A DNA stretch of 64,000 nt from Saccharopolyspora hordei (GTDB lineage Bacteria; Actinomycetota; Actinomycetes; Mycobacteriales; Pseudonocardiaceae), in NCBI RefSeq assembly GCF_013410345.1, contig NZ_JACCFJ010000001.1, positions 5,597,501-5,661,500 on the forward strand, written 5' to 3'. How positions within the stretch are numbered: position 1 is the first letter of the stretch; the number at the start of each line of letters is the position of its first letter. A model generated the notes under the pieces. It was not told where the DNA came from and did no database searches. It saw only the letters and a list, made by a program, of their open reading frames with translations. The position numbers and the translations under genes are program-made. This document shows positions 19,518-28,842 of the stretch, in pieces.

Positions 19518-19534
19518 TCTCAGGCTGCTCTCAG
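19518..19534 (+). promoter_or_regulatory. MprA-type direct repeat upstream of sigE
   Basis: TCTCAG at 19518-19523 and again at 19529-19534 (11-bp period, one helical turn), the spacing expected for a tandem OmpR/PhoB-family dimer site. The same pair occurs twice upstream of the response-regulator gene at 53.7 kb. The site lies 151 to 167 bases before the sigE start. Confidence 0.6.
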
Positions 19535-19619
19535 GCGCCTATCACGTCCACCTCACCAGGGCAGACGAGAGTAGTAGCGTCAGGACTCGCACCCCTCGGC
19601 GTCTCACCGGCGGGGAACC

Positions 19620-19646
19620 GGGAACAACGCACCCGGTTCGTTCGTT
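19620..19646 (+). promoter_or_regulatory. Candidate ECF-type (autoregulated) sigE promoter
   Basis: GGGAAC (19620-19625), 17 bases, then CGTT (19643-19646) fits the -35/-10 pattern of ECF sigma factors of the SigE/SigH type. The predicted transcript would start near 19652, some 33 bases before ATG 19685. An overlapping GGAACC at 19614 is a second possible -35. Inference only. Confidence 0.4.
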
Positions 19647-19684
19647 CTGGTGGATGCACAGCACAGGAGGTGGCTTTTCGCCCG

Positions 19685-20293
19685 ATGGCACATCAGCCGA
19701 TGAGTGTGGCCCCCGTTGTCCACCCGAGCACCGGTACCCAGCCGGGCACGGTCTCGCCCGCCGACGAGGTCGCCTGGACCCCACCGTCCTGGGACGAGGT
19801 CGTGCGGCAACACGCCGACCGGGTGTACCGACTGGCCTATCGCCTCACCGGTAACCAGCACGACGCCGAGGACCTCACCCAAGAGACCTTCATCCGGGTG
19901 TTCCGCTCGCTGGCGTCCTACAAGCCCGGGACGTTCGAGGGCTGGCTGCACCGGATCACCACGAACCTCTTCCTCGACATGGCCCGCCGCAGGTCGCGCC
20001 TGCGGATGGAGGGCCTGCCCGAGGACACCGACCGGCTGCCCGGCGGCGGACCGAGCCCGGAGCAGGTGTTCTCCGACACCCACCTCGACCCCGACCTGCA
20101 GGCGGCACTGGACGCCCTGCCCCCGGAGTTCCGGGCCGCAGTGGTCCTCTGCGACGTCGAAGGCCTCTCCTACGAGGAGATCGGGACGACCTTGGGTGTG
20201 AAGCTCGGCATGGTGCGCAGCAGGATCCACCGCGGTCGACAGATGCTGAAAGCTGCCCTGGAATCTCGTCGCGAACAAGCCCGGGAGGTTTGA
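19685..20293 (+). CDS. sigE: ECF RNA polymerase sigma factor SigE
   Basis: A 202-residue ECF sigma factor. Region 2 is at residues about 40-105 ([33 protein letters not shown]) and region 4 near the C terminus ([20 protein letters not shown]). Followed after three bases by a zinc anti-sigma gene, then htrA and tatB: the mycobacterial sigE-rseA-htrA-tatB order. It should direct the cell-envelope stress response. ATG 19685 was chosen, but the AGGAGG at 19665-19670 is 14 bases away, so a nearby start (ATG 19700, or the GTG overlapping the AGGAGG) is possible. Confidence 0.93.
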   Translation: MAHQPMSVAPVVHPSTGTQPGTVSPADEVAWTPPSWDEVVRQHADRVYRLAYRLTGNQHDAEDLTQETFIRVFRSLASYKPGTFEGWLHRITTNLFLDMARRRSRLRMEGLPEDTDRLPGGGPSPEQVFSDTHLDPDLQAALDALPPEFRAAVVLCDVEGLSYEEIGTTLGVKLGMVRSRIHRGRQMLKAALESRREQAREV

Positions 20294-20296
20294 CGG

Positions 20297-21007
20297 ATGA
20301 CGGTGATGCGTGGGTGGGGGCTGCCTGAGCAGCACCTCGCGCTGGACGCGATCGTCGCTTTCGTGGACGGGGAGCTGAGCCCGAACGCCCATGACCGCGC
20401 CGCCGCCCACCTGGCCCGGTGCCCCGCGTGCACCGCGGACGCCGCCGCGCAGCGCCAGGCGCGCGCCGCGGTCAAGGCCGCCGGGACCCCGTCGATCTCG
20501 CCGTCGCTCCTGCAGGCCCTGCAGGCCATCCCCGCCAACGCCGAGCTGCCCGGTCAGCCCGACAACCTCGCGCTGACCGAGGACGGCCAGCTGGTCACCG
20601 TGTCCCGCACCGACAGCTCCAGCCGGTTCGGCACCGGCCCGGTCCTGGGCTCGTCCACCCCGTTGGGGGGTGGGCAACCGCTGGGCAGCGCCCCTTTCGG
20701 CGGTGAGCCGGGGACCGGTCGCCGGGTGGGCCGGCGCACCAAGCAGGGGGCCGGGGTGGCGCTCTCCGGCCTGGTGCTCGGCGCGCTCGCGCTGATGAAC
20801 CTGCCCGCCGACGAGGACGGGCACCCGGTCCCCGGGGTGCCCGCGCCACTGCCGGGCGACGGGCTGGCCGTGGTGCCGGCCTCCGCCCGCGACTCGCTGC
20901 CGCCCGAGCCGACCAGCAGCGCGCCGCCCGAGCCGCTGGTCGCCGCGGTCGTGCCCTCCCCCGGCCAGGCACCGACGACCACCACGAGCGCCGCACCGCA
21001 GAACTGA
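20297..21007 (+). CDS. rseA: Zinc-binding anti-sigma factor RseA
   Basis: 236 residues. The zinc anti-sigma motif H-x3-C-x2-C is plain (AAHLARCPACTAD, about residues 33-45), so it should bind and hold SigE. A hydrophobic stretch at about 152-170 (GVALSGLVLGALALMNL) may place it in the membrane, with a Pro/Thr-rich outer tail. GGGAGG at 20283-20288 gives a good ribosome site for ATG 20297. It lies three bases downstream of sigE in one operon. Confidence 0.9.
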   Translation: MTVMRGWGLPEQHLALDAIVAFVDGELSPNAHDRAAAHLARCPACTADAAAQRQARAAVKAAGTPSISPSLLQALQAIPANAELPGQPDNLALTEDGQLVTVSRTDSSSRFGTGPVLGSSTPLGGGQPLGSAPFGGEPGTGRRVGRRTKQGAGVALSGLVLGALALMNLPADEDGHPVPGVPAPLPGDGLAVVPASARDSLPPEPTSSAPPEPLVAAVVPSPGQAPTTTTSAAPQN

Positions 21008-21029
21008 CCCGCGCTCGCGATCTCCCTCC

Positions 21030-21059
21030 CCGCTCCCACACGAACTTCACCGCTCCCAC
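21030..21059 (+). repeat. Direct repeat CCGCTCCCAC upstream of htrA
   Basis: CCGCTCCCAC occurs at 21030-21039 and 21050-21059, a 20-bp period, in the 154-bp gap between rseA and htrA. CAGAAT at 21063-21068 could be a -10 box next to it. It may be an activator site for an htrA-specific promoter; it may also be chance. Confidence 0.3.
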
Positions 21060-21161
21060 GGCAGAATGAGGGCACCGGTGCGGCCCCGGTGCCGGTGGCA
21101 CGGGGCACGCGCCCGTGTGATCCACTCGAGGGGACGAGTCCGACCGCATGCCCGGGGAGCG

Positions 21162-22811
21162 ATGACCGACCAGCCAGGAACGCCCGCGCAGGGCCCGGAC
21201 CACCAGGGACGACGCCACGACGGTCCCCGCGCGAGCCAGACGGACCACGACGGACGGCCCGCGCAGCCGGTGCACCCGTGGCAGGGCGCGTCCACCACGG
21301 CGCGCGGGGTGCCTGCCACGGTGAACGGCTCCGCGGAACCTCCTCGCCTGGCGCCGAAGCCGCTGCACCGTCCTCCGGTCGACCCCGCGCAGAGCGCGTC
21401 GTTCCGCCGCCCGCCGGGCGTGACCGGCAGCTTCGACCCGAACCGCCCCGCCCTGCCGGTGCGCGGCATCGAGGGCACCGCTCCCCCGGCGGCACCGCTG
21501 GCCGGGGCCTTCGGCCGTCCCGCGGACAGCACCGAGCAGCTCCAGCGGGCTCCTGGCGAGCGGCCCATGACCCCCGAACCGGACGAGGAGCCGGTGCTGT
21601 GGGGTTCCGACGAGCGCGACCCGTGGCGCAACCCGGCCGCGGGCGCTGTGCTCGGCCCGCCCGCCGCCTCCGCCGACCAGGACGAGGGCTCGGGGCCCAC
21701 CGAGACCGGGCCGCTGCTCAGCGCCCGCGAGGTCCTCTTCGGCCGCCGGGTGCACCCCCGCGCGCTCGCGGTCCTCGGCGTGGTCGCCCTGCTCATCGGC
21801 CTCGCCGGGGGGTTCATCGGCCGGATCACCGCGGAGGAGGGCAACCCGCTGCTCAACCCGTCGGTGACGCTGGCGGAGGTGGAGACCGGCAACCCGGACC
21901 GCCCGAAGGGCACGGTGGCCTCCGTCGCCAAGCGCGTGGTGCCCGCCGTGGTCTCGGTCGAGGTGCGCGTCGGCGCGCAGGGCGGCAGCGGCTCCGGCGT
22001 GGTGATCGACGGCGACGGCTACGTGGTGACCAACAACCACGTGGTCTCGATGGCCGCCGACACCCCGAACGCGCAGGTCTCCGCGGTGTTCCACGACGGC
22101 ACGCGGGCCCCGGCGCGGATCGTCGGCCGCGACGTCAAGACCGACCTCGCGGTGATCAAGGTCGAGGTCGCCAACCCGACCGTGGCGCAGCTCGGTGACT
22201 CCGACAGCCTCGCGGTCGGCGACGACGTCATCGCCATCGGCTCCCCGCTGGGCCTGGCGGGCACCGTGACCACCGGCATCGTCAGCTCGGTGCACCGCCC
22301 GATGCGGCTGGCCGGGGAGGGCACCGACACCAACGCGGTGATCGACGCGATCCAGACCGACGCCGCGATCAACCCCGGCAACTCCGGTGGCGCGCTGGTG
22401 GACGGCAACGGCGCGGTGGTCGGCATCAACAGCGCCATCCGCACCCTCGGCGCCGGCGGCATGGGCGGGTCCATCGGGCTGGGCTTCGCGATCCCGATCG
22501 ACGACGTGCGGCGCATCGCCCAGGAGCTCATCCGCACCGGCCACGTGCAGCACGCCGACCTGGGGGTCAACGCCAAGTCGGTGAGCGACGGCCTGGCCGA
22601 CGGCGCGCAGGTGCAGAACGTGCAGGACGGCAGCGCCGCGGCGGCGGCCGGGATCGCCGAGGGCGACGTGATCATCAAGGTCGGCGAGCGCAAGGTCGGC
22701 AGCGCCGACGAGCTCGTGGTGGCGGTGGACCGGCACCAGGTCGGTGAGCAGGTCCCGGTCACGGTGGTGCGGCAGGGCCGCGAACTGGTCCTGGACGTGA
22801 CCCTCCGCTGA
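21162..22811 (+). CDS. htrA: HtrA/DegP-type membrane-anchored serine protease
   Basis: 549 residues. A long Pro-rich cytosolic region (1-200) precedes one transmembrane helix (about 204-225, [18 protein letters not shown]) and the extracytoplasmic trypsin-like domain. The catalytic triad is visible: His in [11 protein letters not shown], Asp in [12 protein letters not shown], Ser in [14 protein letters not shown]-terminal PDZ domain follows ([20 protein letters not shown]). It degrades or refolds damaged envelope proteins and may relay stress to SigE/RseA. ATG 21162 follows GGGGAGCG. Confidence 0.95.
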   Translation: MTDQPGTPAQGPDHQGRRHDGPRASQTDHDGRPAQPVHPWQGASTTARGVPATVNGSAEPPRLAPKPLHRPPVDPAQSASFRRPPGVTGSFDPNRPALPVRGIEGTAPPAAPLAGAFGRPADSTEQLQRAPGERPMTPEPDEEPVLWGSDERDPWRNPAAGAVLGPPAASADQDEGSGPTETGPLLSAREVLFGRRVHPRALAVLGVVALLIGLAGGFIGRITAEEGNPLLNPSVTLAEVETGNPDRPKGTVASVAKRVVPAVVSVEVRVGAQGGSGSGVVIDGDGYVVTNNHVVSMAADTPNAQVSAVFHDGTRAPARIVGRDVKTDLAVIKVEVANPTVAQLGDSDSLAVGDDVIAIGSPLGLAGTVTTGIVSSVHRPMRLAGEGTDTNAVIDAIQTDAAINPGNSGGALVDGNGAVVGINSAIRTLGAGGMGGSIGLGFAIPIDDVRRIAQELIRTGHVQHADLGVNAKSVSDGLADGAQVQNVQDGSAAAAAGIAEGDVIIKVGERKVGSADELVVAVDRHQVGEQVPVTVVRQGRELVLDVTLR

Positions 22812-22942
22812 TCGGGGGGCGCCTCCCGGTTGCGCGTTCGGCCACTTCCCCTCTCCAACCGGGCTCCCCCGGTCGGTACGCTGGGGGCGTTGACGGCTCG
22901 CGCGGGTGGGCGGGCGGCGCAGGACCCGGAGGTAGGCGAGAG

Positions 22943-23320
22943 GTGTTCGATAGCATCGGCTGGCCCGAGCTCCTCGTGCTCATCGTGGTCGGCCTGTTCG
23001 TGCTCGGACCGGAGCGCTTGCCGCAGGGCGCGGCCTGGCTCGGCCGGACCATCCGCCAGGTCAAGGAGTACGCGACCGGCGCCCGCGACCAGATCAAGTC
23101 CGAGCTGGGGCCGGAGTTCGACGAGCTGCGCAAACCACTGGAGGACCTGCGCGGCATCCGCAACTTCAACCCCAGGACCGCGGTGCAGAAGCACCTCTTC
23201 GACGGGGAGAACCCGCTCGACCTCAACTCGAACGGGAACGGCCACTCGCCGCAGCCGACGCCGCAGCAGCGTCCGCTGCAGCCGGGGGAGCGCCCGCCGT
23301 TCGACTCCGACGCGACCTGA
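22943..23320 (+). CDS. tatB: Sec-independent translocase protein TatB
   Basis: 125 residues with the TatB signature: short N terminus, one membrane helix starting [20 protein letters not shown], the hinge GPERLP, and an amphipathic helix ([20 protein letters not shown]). Part of the twin-arginine export receptor. GTG 22943 with GGAGG upstream. It closes the sigE-rseA-htrA-tatB cluster. Its last 98 bases overlap the 3' end of the convergent MFS gene. Confidence 0.93.
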   Translation: MFDSIGWPELLVLIVVGLFVLGPERLPQGAAWLGRTIRQVKEYATGARDQIKSELGPEFDELRKPLEDLRGIRNFNPRTAVQKHLFDGENPLDLNSNGNGHSPQPTPQQRPLQPGERPPFDSDAT

Positions 23321-24479
23321 TCCGGGTGACCCACACCACCACCGCAGCCGCTGCCAACCAGCAGCACAGCAGCACCGTCATGCCGGACCAGCCCCACGCC
23401 CCGTAGGACGCGCCGCCCACCACGCCGCCGACGCTGCTCCCGCCGTAGTAGGCCAGCTGGTACAGCGCGGACGCCTGGCTGCGGGCCTGCGGTGAGGCCT
23501 GGACGCCGACCCAGCCGCTGGCCACCGAGTGCGCGGCGAAGAACCCGCCGGTGAAGACGACCAGGCCGAGCACGATCACCGCCAAGTTCCCGGCCAGCAT
23601 CAGCAGCAGTCCCAGTGCGGTGACCGCGAGCCCGCTGAGCAGGACCGTGGTGCGGCCGTAGCGGTCGGCGGCGCGCCCGGCGAGCGTCGAGGTCACCGTG
23701 CCCGCCGCGTAGGCGAGGAAGGCGAGCGCGGCCAGCGCCGGAGGCACCAGCAGCGGCGGCGCCGTCAGGCGGAAGCCGAGGACGTTGTAGACCGTGACGA
23801 ACGAGCCCATGCCCAGCACGGCGACCAGGTACGGCGCGTGGAGCACGGGGTCGCGCAGCGCCGCGCGCAGCCCGCCGAACAGCGGTCCCAGCGACAGCGG
23901 CGTGCGCTGGTGGTGCCGCTCGGCGGGCAGCAGCACCACGAACAGCGCGGTGCAGACCGCCGCGAGCAGGGCCACCGCGAGCACGCCGCCGTGCCACCCG
24001 GCGAAGTCGCCGACCACGCCGCCGAGCAGCCGGCCGGTCATCCCGCCGATGGTGGTGCCCGCGACGTAGAGGCCCATGGTGGCGCCCAGGTTGCGGCCAC
24101 CGACCTCCTCCGCGAGGTACGCCGTGGCGACCGCGGCGAGGCCGGCGACCGCCACGCCCTGGACCAGGCGGAGGACGACGAGCACGCCGAACACCGGGAC
24201 CCACGGCAGCAGCAGCCCCAGCACCTCGGCCACCAGCAGCGCCCCGATCATGACGCGGCGGCGGCCGACGACCTCGGCGAGCGCGCCGAGCGGGATGGCC
24301 GCCACCGCCAGGCCCAGCGTCGCGGCCGACACCAGCAGCGCCACCGTGCCGGGTGCCAGCCCGAACTCCTGGGCGAACTGCGGCAGCACCGGCTGCGGCG
24401 CGTAGAGCAGGGCGAACAGCGCCAGCGCGCCGAGCAGCAGGGCGATGCGGATGCGGGTGGTGCGTGCCTGGTCGTCCAC
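23223..24479 (-). CDS. MFS transporter (arabinose-efflux/YnfM-like)
   Basis: 418 residues with twelve hydrophobic segments and the MFS loop motif [18 protein letters not shown]. Probably a drug or metabolite exporter. It is divergent from a LysR gene 51 bases away, the classic regulator-efflux arrangement, so the LysR protein probably controls it. The start GTG 24479 is uncertain because AGGAG abuts it. The last ~30 residues are Ala/Ser/Arg-rich and are encoded opposite the end of tatB. Confidence 0.85.
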   Translation of the reverse strand: MDDQARTTRIRIALLLGALALFALLYAPQPVLPQFAQEFGLAPGTVALLVSAATLGLAVAAIPLGALAEVVGRRRVMIGALLVAEVLGLLLPWVPVFGVLVVLRLVQGVAVAGLAAVATAYLAEEVGGRNLGATMGLYVAGTTIGGMTGRLLGGVVGDFAGWHGGVLAVALLAAVCTALFVVLLPAERHHQRTPLSLGPLFGGLRAALRDPVLHAPYLVAVLGMGSFVTVYNVLGFRLTAPPLLVPPALAALAFLAYAAGTVTSTLAGRAADRYGRTTVLLSGLAVTALGLLLMLAGNLAVIVLGLVVFTGGFFAAHSVASGWVGVQASPQARSQASALYQLAYYGGSSVGGVVGGASYGAWGWSGMTVLLCCWLAAAAVVVWVTRIRSRRSRTAGAPPAAADAAAASAAASGRSRSS

Positions 24480-24530
24480 GCTCCTGATGGTGAGCAGTCC
24501 TAAATGATGCGTCCAATACGTCGTTGCGAC

Positions 24531-25469
24531 ATGATCGATGCGATGGTGGATCAATCGCAGCCGGTCGACGACCCGTCCCAGCTCGCGGCGCACCTGGCGC
24601 CCACCCTGGCGGTGCTGCGGGCGGTCGCCGCCGAGGGGCACGTCACACGGGCCGCGGAGGTCCTCGGCGTCCCGCAGCCGACGGTCAGCCGCACGCTCGC
24701 CAAGCTGGGCGCGCGGCTCGGCGCCCCGGTCACCGCCCGGCAGGGGCGGGGCATCCTGCTGACCCGCGCGGGCACCCTGCTGGCCAGGGCCGCCGAGGAC
24801 GCGATGCAGCGGTTGGAGGCCGGGTGCCGGGCGGTGGTCGAGGAGCTCGACCCGGACCGCGGCCGGGTGACGTTCGGGTTCCAGCACACGATGGGCAGCA
24901 CGCTGGTGCCGCCGCTGCTGCGCGGGTTCCGCGACCAGCACCCGCAGGTGCGGTTCGAACTGGTGCAGGGCTCGCGCGACACCATGCTCGCGCGCACCTG
25001 GGCGGGCGAGGTGGACCTGTGCCTCGTCGCCCCGCTGCCCGTGGGCGACCCGCGCTGGGAGTGCGCCACGGTCCAGGAGGAGCCGCTGGTGGCGGTCCTG
25101 CACGTCCACCACCGGCTGGCGCGGCGGGCGGCGCTGCGGCTGGCCGACCTGGCCGCGGAGGACTTCGTCGCGATGCGCCCGGGCTACGGGATGCGGCAGA
25201 TCTTCATGCGGCTGGCCGAGTCCGCCGGGTTCGAGCCGCGGCTGGCGTACGAGAGCGAGGAGGTCGACACGGTCCGCGGGTTGGTCGCGGCCGGGCTCGG
25301 CGTCGCGGTGCTCCCGCCGGCCGGCACCGCTCCGGCGCCGGACACCGTGGAGATCCCGCTCACCCCACCGGCCTACCGCACGATCGGCCTCGCGTGGCCC
25401 GCGAACCGCCCCCAACCCCCGGCGGTGCGCACCTTCCGCGACCACGCCCTCACCACCCGGTCCGGGTGA
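24531..25469 (+). CDS. LysR-family transcriptional regulator
   Basis: 312 residues. The N-terminal helix-turn-helix is at about 30-60 (GHVTRAAEVLGVPQPTVSRT, then LAKLGARLG), followed by a periplasmic-binding-like ligand domain (FGFQHTMGSTLVPPLL, DLCLVAPLP, GLGVAVLPPAG). Probably regulates the divergent MFS gene. The start is ambiguous: in-frame ATGs at 24504, 24531 and 24543; none has a strong ribosome site. A small dyad GTCG-TTG-CGAC (24520-24530) lies in the shared region. Confidence 0.88.
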   Translation: MIDAMVDQSQPVDDPSQLAAHLAPTLAVLRAVAAEGHVTRAAEVLGVPQPTVSRTLAKLGARLGAPVTARQGRGILLTRAGTLLARAAEDAMQRLEAGCRAVVEELDPDRGRVTFGFQHTMGSTLVPPLLRGFRDQHPQVRFELVQGSRDTMLARTWAGEVDLCLVAPLPVGDPRWECATVQEEPLVAVLHVHHRLARRAALRLADLAAEDFVAMRPGYGMRQIFMRLAESAGFEPRLAYESEEVDTVRGLVAAGLGVAVLPPAGTAPAPDTVEIPLTPPAYRTIGLAWPANRPQPPAVRTFRDHALTTRSG

Positions 25470-25472
25470 AGC

Positions 25473-25522
25473 GTGCAGGGCCCCTCTCACCGACCGGGTC
25501 GGCGGGAGGGGCCCTTCACCTC
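25473..25522. repeat. Palindromic repeat copy 1, bidirectional terminator
   Basis: Stem GGGCCCCTC (25478-25486) pairs with GAGGGGCCC (25506-25514), with an inner CCGACC/GGTCGG stem. It lies between the convergent LysR and pepA genes. About 41 of 50 positions match the element at 28760-28809, including a compensatory base-pair change in the stem. Confidence 0.75.
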
Positions 25523-25547
25523 GACTCGACCGGGTGAGCGGCTCGGG

Positions 25548-27131
25548 TCAGGAGTCGGCGAGGGTGGCGGCGAGCTCGACGAGGCTGCGGGCCGCGAAGC
25601 CGGTGCCGCCCGCGACCACCTCGTCGTGGTCCTTCTCCGCCCGCGCCGGACCGGCGATGTCCAGGTGCGCCCACGGCAGGTCGCCGGTGAACTCCCGCAG
25701 GAACAGCGCTGCCGTGATGCCGCCCGGCCCGCTCGGGGTCTGCTTGACGTCGGCCAGCTCGCCCTTGACCGCCTCCGCGTGGTCCTCGACCAGCGGCATC
25801 CGCCACCAGGCCTCGCCGACCCGCGCACCGGCCGCGCGGACCTTCTCGGCCAGCTCGTCGTCGGAGGCGAACAGCCCGCCCGTGCGCAGCCCCAGGGCGA
25901 CCTTCATCGCGCCGGTCAGGGTCGCGACGTCCACCAGCAGGTCGGGCTCGAGCCGGTCGACGGCGTAGGCGATGGCGTCGGCCAGCACCATCCGGCCCTC
26001 GGCGTCGGTGTTGCCGACCTCGGTCGTCTTCCCGCCGTAGTGCCGGACGACGTCACCGGGCCGGTAGGCGCTGCCGGAGACGTGGTTCTCCGCGGACGGC
26101 ACCAGACCGGTCACCCGCACCGGCAGGCCGAGGCGCGCGATGGTCAGCAGCGCGGCGATCACCGCACCGCCACCGGACATGTCGGTGCGCATCAGGTGCA
26201 TGCCCTCGGCGGGCTTGATCGAGATCCCACCGGTGTCGAAGGTGATGCCCTTGCCCACCAGCACCAGGTGCGGTCCCGTCGCGCCCTTCGGGCGGTAGGC
26301 GAGCTCCAGCAGCCGAGGCGGGCGCGACGATCCGCCGCCGACGGCGAGGATGCCGCCGAAACCGCGCTCGGCGAGCCACTTCTCGTCGCGCACGGTGGCG
26401 GTCAGGTCCGGCAGGTCCCCGGCCAGCTCCGCTCCGGTTCCGGTGAGCCAGGCCGGGTCCTTGACGTTCGACGGGGTGTTCGCGAGGTCGCGGGCCAGGG
26501 CCGTGGCCGCCGCCAGCTCACGGGCGCGCCGGGCCTGTGCACCCAGCGCCGCCACGTCGGCACCCTCCGGCGCGACGAGCAGGACCTTGCGCAGCCGCGG
26601 CGGCACCGGCCGGCGCGACACCCGGAACCGGTACCCGCCGAGCGCCAGGCCCAGCACCAACGCCGTGACGGTCTCGCCGTCGACGTCCGCGGGCAGCTTC
26701 ACCTGGAGGTAGTCGGCGTCGGAGGCCTCACCGAGGTCGCCGGGCTCCTCGTCGGACTCAGCCGCCTCACCGAGCCGTTCGCGCACCGCGCGCGCCAGCG
26801 CGCCACCCGCGCTGCGCCACTGCGCCGCGCCGCCGGACCCGACCCCGACGGCCCAGCCGACCCCGCCGTCGCGCAGCGGGAGCGCGCGGGCCGTCCCCGC
26901 CGACGCCGAGGCCCCGACGGCCTCCAGCACGGCGGCGTCCACATCGAACTGTTCGGCCGCGTCGGCCAGCCCGGGTCCCGACTCACCGTCGAACACCGGG
27001 ACCGCACCGGGCACGCCGTCCCGCCACTGCCGCACGACGTCCACTTCGACCAGAGCGGTCGGGATCGCGGGCAGCGCGGGGTCCACGTCGCGGACCGGTT
27101 GGGCGGAGCGGAACACTGAGGCACCGGACAC
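25548..27131 (-). CDS. pepA: Leucyl aminopeptidase PepA (M17)
   Basis: A 527-residue cytosolic metallo-aminopeptidase that removes N-terminal residues from peptides. The M17 catalytic region is clear: VGKGITFDTGGISIKP (metal Lys/Asp), MRTDMSGGGAV, and the signature NTDAEGRMVLADA. The N-terminal part (about 1-190) is the regulatory domain. GTG 27131 follows GGAAGG; a longer reading from 27164 has no better support. The 250 bases upstream, to DUF3117 at 27382, hold no gene I can support. Confidence 0.93.
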   Translation of the reverse strand: MSGASVFRSAQPVRDVDPALPAIPTALVEVDVVRQWRDGVPGAVPVFDGESGPGLADAAEQFDVDAAVLEAVGASASAGTARALPLRDGGVGWAVGVGSGGAAQWRSAGGALARAVRERLGEAAESDEEPGDLGEASDADYLQVKLPADVDGETVTALVLGLALGGYRFRVSRRPVPPRLRKVLLVAPEGADVAALGAQARRARELAAATALARDLANTPSNVKDPAWLTGTGAELAGDLPDLTATVRDEKWLAERGFGGILAVGGGSSRPPRLLELAYRPKGATGPHLVLVGKGITFDTGGISIKPAEGMHLMRTDMSGGGAVIAALLTIARLGLPVRVTGLVPSAENHVSGSAYRPGDVVRHYGGKTTEVGNTDAEGRMVLADAIAYAVDRLEPDLLVDVATLTGAMKVALGLRTGGLFASDDELAEKVRAAGARVGEAWWRMPLVEDHAEAVKGELADVKQTPSGPGGITAALFLREFTGDLPWAHLDIAGPARAEKDHDEVVAGGTGFAARSLVELAATLADS

Positions 27132-27381
27132 GTGAAGACCTTCCTGCACGGACGGGCCGCGCACTCTCGAGAACTACCGTCGTCACCCGCGCGGTCACGA
27201 TCCGCACTCGACCGCGGGGGCCTGCCTGGTCGACGACGGCCCCGGCGCCGTCCTCGGCACCGGGGCCCGGTCGCGGCGAAGAGTGCTCGCCACTCGTCGT
27301 CGGCGCTGCGCTGTCGCCTCGGCGCGGGAAGCACCGCGGCGGTCCTCCCCGCGGCACCCCCGGGATCGCCGGCTGGCGGCC

Positions 27382-27549
27382 TCAGCCGGTGGCGGACTCC
27401 AGGGCATCGCCCAGGTTCTTTGCCTCCTCGACCGACATCTCGACGACGAGCCGCCCACCACCCTCAAGCGGAACGCGCATCACGATGCCGCGTCCCTCCT
27501 TAGTCACCTCGAGGGGACCGTCACCGGTCCGGGGCTTCATGGCCGCCAT
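27382..27549 (-). CDS. DUF3117 small protein (Rv1211-like)
   Basis: 55 residues, almost invariant in actinobacteria: begins MAAMKPRTGDGPLEVTKEGR and continues with a basic/acidic beta-type domain ending GDALESATG. Function unknown. ATG 27549 has GGAGGGAG about eight bases upstream. In M. tuberculosis it neighbours tagA, as here. Confidence 0.9.
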   Translation of the reverse strand: MAAMKPRTGDGPLEVTKEGRGIVMRVPLEGGGRLVVEMSVEEAKNLGDALESATG

Positions 27550-27922
27550 AGCGTGCTCCCTCCGTGAACTCTTACCCCGCTGATCGCCACAACCAGCTCG
27601 GGTCTGTCCCCCATTCTCCCCCATCCCGAGGCTGGGACGAAACCGAACCGATCAACTCGTGTCGGCCGTGCGCTGGTCGAATGCCCGCGAGGGCTGGCAG
27701 ACTCACCGCTCGCGCGGGTTGTTCCCGGGTCGCCGGCGACGGGCCGGGGCAGCCGACGCGCCGCAGGGCGCCGCGGCCGGCGGACCACCACCGCAGGACC
27801 TCGACTACCTGCGACAACACTGTCCACCTGGGACATCGCGCGCCCCGTGGCGTCCACTGTGGAACACGGTGCGCCGTCCCGGCCGAGGAGCGGCAGCGGA
27901 CCGCGAGGCAAGGAGCTCGAAA
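27550..27922. other. 373-bp non-coding stretch between DUF3117 and enoyl-CoA hydratase
   Basis: Divergent intergenic region. It must hold the promoters of both genes, but I find no clear -35/-10 pair, palindrome or small gene. Open frames across it are Arg/Pro-rich and look like shadows. Confidence 0.5.
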
Positions 27923-28711
27923 GTGACCGACGTACTGCTGACCGAGGACACCGCCGGTGTGCGCCTGCTCACGTTGAACCGCCCCGATTCGTTCAACTCC
28001 CTCAACGTCGAGCTGAAGCAGGCCCTGCTCGGCGCGCTGCGCGACGCGGCCGCGGACGACTCGGTGCGCGCCGTGGTGATCACCGGTGCGGGCCGGGCGT
28101 TCTGCGCCGGGCAGGACCTCAAGGAGCACGTCGCACTGCTGGAGGCCGGCGACCCGAGCCCGCTCAAGACGGTCGAGGAGCACTACAACCCGATCATCCG
28201 GGCCGTGACGAGCATGCCGAAGCCGGTGATCGCCGCGGTCAACGGCACCGCCGCCGGGGCGGGCGCGTCCCTGGCCTACGCCTGCGACCTGCGGGTGGCG
28301 TCGTCGAACGCGAAGTTCCTCATGGCCTTCGCCAACGTCGGCCTGTCCACCGACTCCGGCGCGTCCTGGACGCTGCCCCGGCTGATCGGCTACGGCCGCG
28401 CCATGGAGATGCTGCTGCTCGCCGAGCCGGTGGCGGCCGAGGAGGCGCTGCGCATCGGCATGGTGAACCGGGTCGTCGGCGAGGGCGAGGCGCGCGACGC
28501 GGCCATGGAGCTGGCGACCCGCATGGCGGCCGGCCCGACGTTCGCCTACGCCCGGATCAAGGAGACCGCGCTGGCGGCGGCGGCCGAGGGCCTCGCCGAG
28601 ACCCTGGCGGTCGAGGCCGGCGCCCAGGCCGAGGCCGGGGCCACGGCCGACCACCGCGAAGCGGTCGACGCCTTCGTCAACAAGCGCACCCCCGACTTCA
28701 CCGGCCGCTGA
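27923..28711 (+). CDS. Enoyl-CoA hydratase/isomerase (crotonase family)
   Basis: 262 residues. Crotonase motifs: LNRPDSFNSLN, AFCAGQDLKEH (first oxyanion-hole region), and AAGAGASLAYACDLRVASSN (second oxyanion region). Sequence around FANVGLSTDSGASWTLPRLIG is close to 2-(1,2-epoxy-1,2-dihydrophenyl)acetyl-CoA isomerase PaaG; the Asp in STDSG fits the catalytic residue of that subgroup. So either fatty-acid or phenylacetate-type degradation. GTG 27923 follows AGGAGCTC. Single gene. Confidence 0.85.
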   Translation: MTDVLLTEDTAGVRLLTLNRPDSFNSLNVELKQALLGALRDAAADDSVRAVVITGAGRAFCAGQDLKEHVALLEAGDPSPLKTVEEHYNPIIRAVTSMPKPVIAAVNGTAAGAGASLAYACDLRVASSNAKFLMAFANVGLSTDSGASWTLPRLIGYGRAMEMLLLAEPVAAEEALRIGMVNRVVGEGEARDAAMELATRMAAGPTFAYARIKETALAAAAEGLAETLAVEAGAQAEAGATADHREAVDAFVNKRTPDFTGR

Positions 28712-28759
28712 GGCCGAGCCGGCACCGAGCGGGGGCTCGGGCACCCACGACGCACCGGA

Positions 28760-28809
28760 GTGCAGGGCACCTCTCGCCAACGGGGTCGGTGAGGGGTGCC
28801 CTGCACCTC
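28760..28809. repeat. Palindromic repeat copy 2, bidirectional terminator
   Basis: Outer arms GTGCAGGGCACCTC (28760-28773) and GAGGGGTGCCCTGCAC (28791-28806) are inverted. It lies between the convergent enoyl-CoA hydratase and tagA genes. Related to the element at 25473-25522. Confidence 0.75.
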
Positions 28810-28842
28810 CCTCCACGCACCCGGCGGTGAGCCGGGACCGCG

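Noticed and set aside
19361-19684. N-terminal extension of SigE by 108 residues
   Set aside because: It runs through the regulatory region with the TCTCAG and ECF promoter motifs and does not resemble sigma factors.
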